Source: DASUNQ01 sp044866775 (GTDB lineage Bacteria; Acidobacteriota; Thermoanaerobaculia; Multivoradales; UBA5704). From it: a stretch of 64,000 nt of DNA. The notes beneath the pieces are model-generated. The model was given only the letters and a program-made list of their open reading frames with translations. It was not told the origin of the DNA and did not search any database. Where the stretch lies: contig JBIOUG010000136.1 of NCBI GenBank assembly GCA_044866775.1, positions 1-64,000 of the forward strand. Direction: 5' to 3'. Shown piece after piece: positions 59,835 through 64,000 of this stretch (its first letter is position 1; every line of letters begins with the position of its first letter). The position numbers were made by a program, and so were the translations under genes.

Positions 59835-60326
59835 TCAGCCGCGCGTTGGGTCGCGCCTCGTCTCATCGCGCCGGGCGCCGGGACCGGCCTCTCGTGGCAG
59901 CACGCGAAACACCACGACGACGTCGCCGATCTCGACCGTCCCCTGGGCGAGCGGCTCGCCCTGGCGCAGGCTCGACTCGACGAACGCCTCGATGCGCCCG
60001 AGAGCGTCGCGCAGCTCGCTCGGCCAGCCCCTGCCGGCCGGCACCGGGTAGGTCGGCTCGGCCGTCGTGGCCTCGCGCGTGCGGCGAGCGCGGCGCAGCG
60101 CGGAGGCCTCGGCCTCGACCAGGTCGTAGCGGCGAAAGAACTCCTGGCGCGAGATGCCGTGCGCCGCGAGCACCCGCTCGAGGGTGCCGAAGGTCGCCTC
60201 CTGCTTGCTGTTCTCGATGCGCGAGAGCTGCCCCTTGCCGACCTGGGCCTCCGCGCCGAGCTGGGCCAAGGTCTTGCCGCTCTCCTTGCGCAAGCGGCGC
60301 AGGGTTTCTCCGATGAGCTCGAACAC
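59835..60326 (-). CDS. XRE-family HTH regulator (paralogue 2)
   Basis: A 163-aa regulator. The HTH is at residues 5-60 (ETLRRLRKESGKTLAQLGAE, VGKGQLSRIENSKQEATFG) and is followed by HGISRQEFFRRYDLVEAEAS, like paralogue 1, then a longer C-terminal domain ending in an Arg-rich tail. GTG start at 60326. No target genes are evident besides possible autoregulation. The 167-bp gap to paralogue 1 contains that gene's promoter. Confidence 0.85.
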   Translation of the reverse strand: MFELIGETLRRLRKESGKTLAQLGAEAQVGKGQLSRIENSKQEATFGTLERVLAAHGISRQEFFRRYDLVEAEASALRRARRTREATTAEPTYPVPAGRGWPSELRDALGRIEAFVESSLRQGEPLAQGTVEIGDVVVVFRVLPREAGPGARRDETRRDPTRG

Positions 60327-60334
60327 GATGCCGC

Positions 60335-60392
60335 AATCTACTGCGGAGCGTCCGGCTTTGCAAGTGTAAGTGCTTTCGGATGAGTGACTTAC
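60335..60392 (-). promoter_or_regulatory. Promoter and dyad of HTH paralogue 2
   Basis: On the minus strand TTGCAA (60358-60363), 17-bp spacer, TAGATT (60335-60340), then GTG at 60326. Upstream is the perfect dyad GTAAGT (60366-60371)-N15-ACTTAC (60387-60392). Placement relative to the start codon matches paralogue 1 within two bases. Confidence 0.62.
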
Positions 60393-60518
60393 GATAAGAA
60401 CCAGGTTACTGGTGCAAGGAATTTACACCGCGTTCCGTCAAACTTTGTGCCGCTCAGCCGAAGAAGTTACGTCGAACCGGCCGAGAAATCAGGTTGGAAA
60501 GACCCGCCTGAACCACGA

Positions 60519-60546
60519 CGGCCGGCCCGGTTTCCCGAGCCGGCCG
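60519..60546 (-). terminator. Terminator-like hairpin after groEL
   Basis: Arms CGGCCGGCCCGG and CCGAGCCGGCCG around TTTC (one mismatch) lie 32 bp after the groEL stop. A strong stem without a long U-tract, as expected in a high-GC genome. Confidence 0.65.
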
Positions 60547-60578
60547 CGATGTGAAGACTGAAGACGTCGGGTTGGCGT

Positions 60579-62216
<1,638 letters not shown>

Positions 62217-62282
62217 GGTCTTCTTCTCCTAGGTATGCGATCTCGGGATCGGGATTGATCGGGTGCGTGGCGAGCGGCGCGC

Positions 62283-62570
62283 TCAGGCGACGACGGCGAG
62301 GATCTCGTCCTCGCGCAGGATGACGTAGTCCTCGTCCTCGACCTTGATCTCGCTGCCCGAGTACTTGCCGATCAGCACCCGGTCTCCCGCCTTGACGTCC
62401 ATCGGCAGGCGCTTGCCGTCGTCGTCGATCTTGCCGGGGCCCACGGCGACGACCTTGGCCTCCTGCGGCTTCTCTTTGGCGGTGTCGGGGATGATGATGC
62501 CGCCGCGCACCTGCTCCTCCTGCTCGACACGCTGCACCAGCACTCGATCGTGTAACGGACGGATGTTCAC
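62283..62570 (-). CDS. groES: Co-chaperonin GroES
   Basis: A 95-aa lid protein. MNIRPLHDRVLVQRVEQEEQ, GGIIIPDTAKEKPQEAKVVA with the mobile loop and VKAGDRVLIGKYSGSEIKVE are standard GroES blocks. GTG start with a strong AGGAGGT site at 62576-62582. Preceded by a promoter and a CIRCE element. Confidence 0.97.
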   Translation of the reverse strand: MNIRPLHDRVLVQRVEQEEQVRGGIIIPDTAKEKPQEAKVVAVGPGKIDDDGKRLPMDVKAGDRVLIGKYSGSEIKVEDEDYVILREDEILAVVA

Positions 62571-62637
62571 TCTCGACCTCCTTTGCTATCAGGATCCGTA
62601 AACTCAACGGGTTAGAGGAAGTGCGCCGCCGAGGCGT

Positions 62638-62694
62638 TTAGCACTCAGCGGCGGAGACTGCTAACAGTCTAGGGGTCTGCCGGGAGGCTGTCAA
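62638..62694 (-). promoter_or_regulatory. groE promoter with CIRCE operator
   Basis: On the minus strand TTGACA (62689-62694), 17-bp spacer, TAGACT (62666-62671). Immediately downstream is TTAGCA[G/C]TC-N9-GAGTGCTAA at 62638-62664, one mismatch from the CIRCE consensus. HrcA repression of the groE operon is therefore expected; hrcA itself is not in the window. Confidence 0.88.
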
Positions 62695-62713
62695 GAGCCG
62701 GCCGGCGGCGGCC

Positions 62714-64000
62714 TTACACCGGCAGCGCCGCCAGCGCCTCGGCGACCGCCGGGGCGGACGGGTAGCGCTGGTCGGGGGTCTTGGCGAGGAGGCGCGCGAG
62801 GAAGGCAGCCCACGGCGCGGGGACGTCCTCGCGGCAGCCGCGCGGGTCGGGGGCCGGCGTGTGGAGGTGCTCGACGGCGAGGGTCACCGGGCTCGTGCCG
62901 GCGAAGGGCTCGCGGCCGGTGAGCATGCGGAAGGCGATGACGCCGAGCGAGTAGAGGTCGGAGCGGCCGTCGACCTCCCGGCCCTGGAGCTGCTCGGGCG
63001 ACATGTAGTGCGGCGACCCCACCGTGAACCCGGTCTGGGTCAGGCGCGCGTCGAAGCCCGCCATGCGCGCGATGCCGAAGTCGAGGATCTTGAGCCGGCC
63101 CGGAGTCACCATGACGTTGCCCGGCTTCAAGTCGCGGTGGACGACCTGCAGCGCATGCGCCTCGGCGAGGCCGGCGACGATCTCGCCGAGCAATGCCCGG
63201 GCGCGCCCGAGCGGCAGCGCGCCCTCGCGGCGCAGCACCGTGTCCAGGGGCTCTCCCGTCACCAGCTCCATGGTGATGAAGATGCCGCCGGCGAAGCGCC
63301 CGAGGTCGAAGACCCGCACCACGTTGGGATGGGTGATGCGGCGGCAGATCTGGACCTCGCGCAGCAGGCGCTCCTCCTCCTGCACGTCGTCGCCGGCGCC
63401 GCCGAGGAGGGTCTTGATCGCCACCTCCTCGCGCACCTCGCGATCGAACGCCTTGTACACCCGGCCCATGCCGCCGTGACCCAGCTCGGCCACGATGCGA
63501 TAGCGGCCGGCGAGGACCGTCCCCGGCGGCAGGACCGCCCCCGGCGCGAAGGCGTCGGCCGCGATCGGCGGCGGCCCCTCCGGCCGGGTGGGCGTCGCCA
63601 CCGTCGCGTCCGCCGCCGAGTCCAGCCGGCGCAGCCGCTCGACGTTGTCGCGGTGCGCGCCGTCGATCGCCGCCACCTTGCGGTAGACGCTGGCCGCCTC
63701 CTGGGCGCGGCCCAGGGCTTCCTGCACCCGCCCGCTCCAGTAGAGCCGCTCGAGGACCACCCGGCCCGCCTTCTCCGGCTCCGCGGGCAGCGGCGACAGC
63801 CGGTCCAGGCGCTCGCGCGCCTCCTCCGCCCGGCCCTCCTCGAGCAGCAGCGAGACCAGCAGGAGCGCCGCGCGCTCACCCTCCGGCGCCAGCGGCGACA
63901 CCGCGCGCAGCGTGTCCAGCGCCCGCCCCCGTTCGCGTCCCTCGAGCAGCTTGAGCGCCGCTTCCACCGGCCGGCCGCCGCGGGCGTAGGCCTCGCCGGC
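62714..64000 (-). CDS. TPR/Ser-Thr protein kinase, cut by window edge
   Basis: At least 428 residues; the frame stays open to the right edge, so the N-terminus is missing. The visible N-terminal part is TPR-like (LLEEGRAEEARERLDRLSPL, YWSGRVQEALGRAQEAASVY). A Hanks-type kinase domain follows: GHGGMGRVYKAFDREVREEV (G-loop), VAIKTL (Lys), HRDLKPGNVM (catalytic loop), ILDFGIARM (DFG) and GSPHYMSPEQLQG. It ends directly after the kinase domain, without the C-terminal membrane segment or sensor found in many PknB-like proteins. Confidence 0.9.
   Translation of the reverse strand, partial: AGEAYARGGRPVEAALKLLEGRERGRALDTLRAVSPLAPEGERAALLLVSLLLEEGRAEEARERLDRLSPLPAEPEKAGRVVLERLYWSGRVQEALGRAQEAASVYRKVAAIDGAHRDNVERLRRLDSAADATVATPTRPEGPPPIAADAFAPGAVLPPGTVLAGRYRIVAELGHGGMGRVYKAFDREVREEVAIKTLLGGAGDDVQEEERLLREVQICRRITHPNVVRVFDLGRFAGGIFITMELVTGEPLDTVLRREGALPLGRARALLGEIVAGLAEAHALQVVHRDLKPGNVMVTPGRLKILDFGIARMAGFDARLTQTGFTVGSPHYMSPEQLQGREVDGRSDLYSLGVIAFRMLTGREPFAGTSPVTLAVEHLHTPAPDPRGCREDVPAPWAAFLARLLAKTPDQRYPSAPAVAEALAALPV

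Overview
This is a GC-rich (roughly 70%) bacterial chromosome segment. TonB-dependent receptors with a carboxypeptidase-like regulatory domain, paired GWxTD/von Willebrand A proteins, a Reg_prop/HD-GYP sensor and a TPR-linked Ser/Thr kinase together suggest Acidobacteriota, possibly the Thermoanaerobaculia or a neighbouring class. This placement is inferred from gene content. No rRNA, tRNA, CRISPR array, prophage or transposase gene was seen.

Layout. 0.1-5.2 kb: two type II toxin-antitoxin modules (HigBA, HicAB) flank a large RecB-like nuclease/SF1 helicase. 5.2-14.2 kb: housekeeping genes (SurA-like protein, split NAD synthetase, RsmI, sulfatase-like lipoprotein, MnmA, cysteine desulfurase). 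14.3-20.3 kb: tandem GWxTD-VWA secreted proteins and Maf. 20.3-25.1 kb: HD-GYP sensor and TrmJ, bracketed by two copies of a structured repeat of about 230 bp. 25.1-34.5 kb: ECF sigma factor, an eda/apgM operon, a DUF421 pair, gamma-glutamyltransferase, a large secreted protein and a CsgG-like protein. 34.6-39.6 kb: tryptophan dioxygenase, kynureninase and a benzoate/anthranilate-type CoA ligase. 39.7-49.3 kb: TonB receptor, D-aminoacylase-like lipoprotein, cyanophycinase and cyanophycin synthetase. 49.2-59.2 kb: a second catabolic block holding an FAD monooxygenase, an OYE-type reductase, an acyl-CoA dehydrogenase, a crotonase, a RidA-like protein, an SDR, a creatininase-family amidase and DUF3891. 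59.2-64 kb: two paralogous HTH regulators, groES-groEL and a kinase cut by the window edge.

Main biological story. The two catabolic blocks fit one route: tryptophan to N-formylkynurenine, kynurenine, anthranilate, 2-aminobenzoyl-CoA, then hydroxylation/reduction and beta-oxidation-like steps. The 2-aminobenzoyl-CoA monooxygenase/reductase, a fused protein in Azoarcus, is here two separate genes with a DUF72 gene between them. No classical kynurenine formamidase is visible; the creatininase-family gene at the end of the cluster is a candidate substitute. A VapBC module and a GC-poorer HEPN-like gene sit in opposite orientation between the two halves of the catabolic gene row and look inserted.

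Repeats and regulation. At least ten units of a REP-like palindrome lie between genes, and several gene ends (Maf, KynU, ApgM) run into repeats. The structured 230-bp element has a hairpin with a compensatory base change between its two copies. Several promoters (HigBA, VapBC, both HTH regulators) place the -10 box 6-8 bp before the start codon, which suggests leaderless transcripts. The groE operon has a promoter followed by a CIRCE element.
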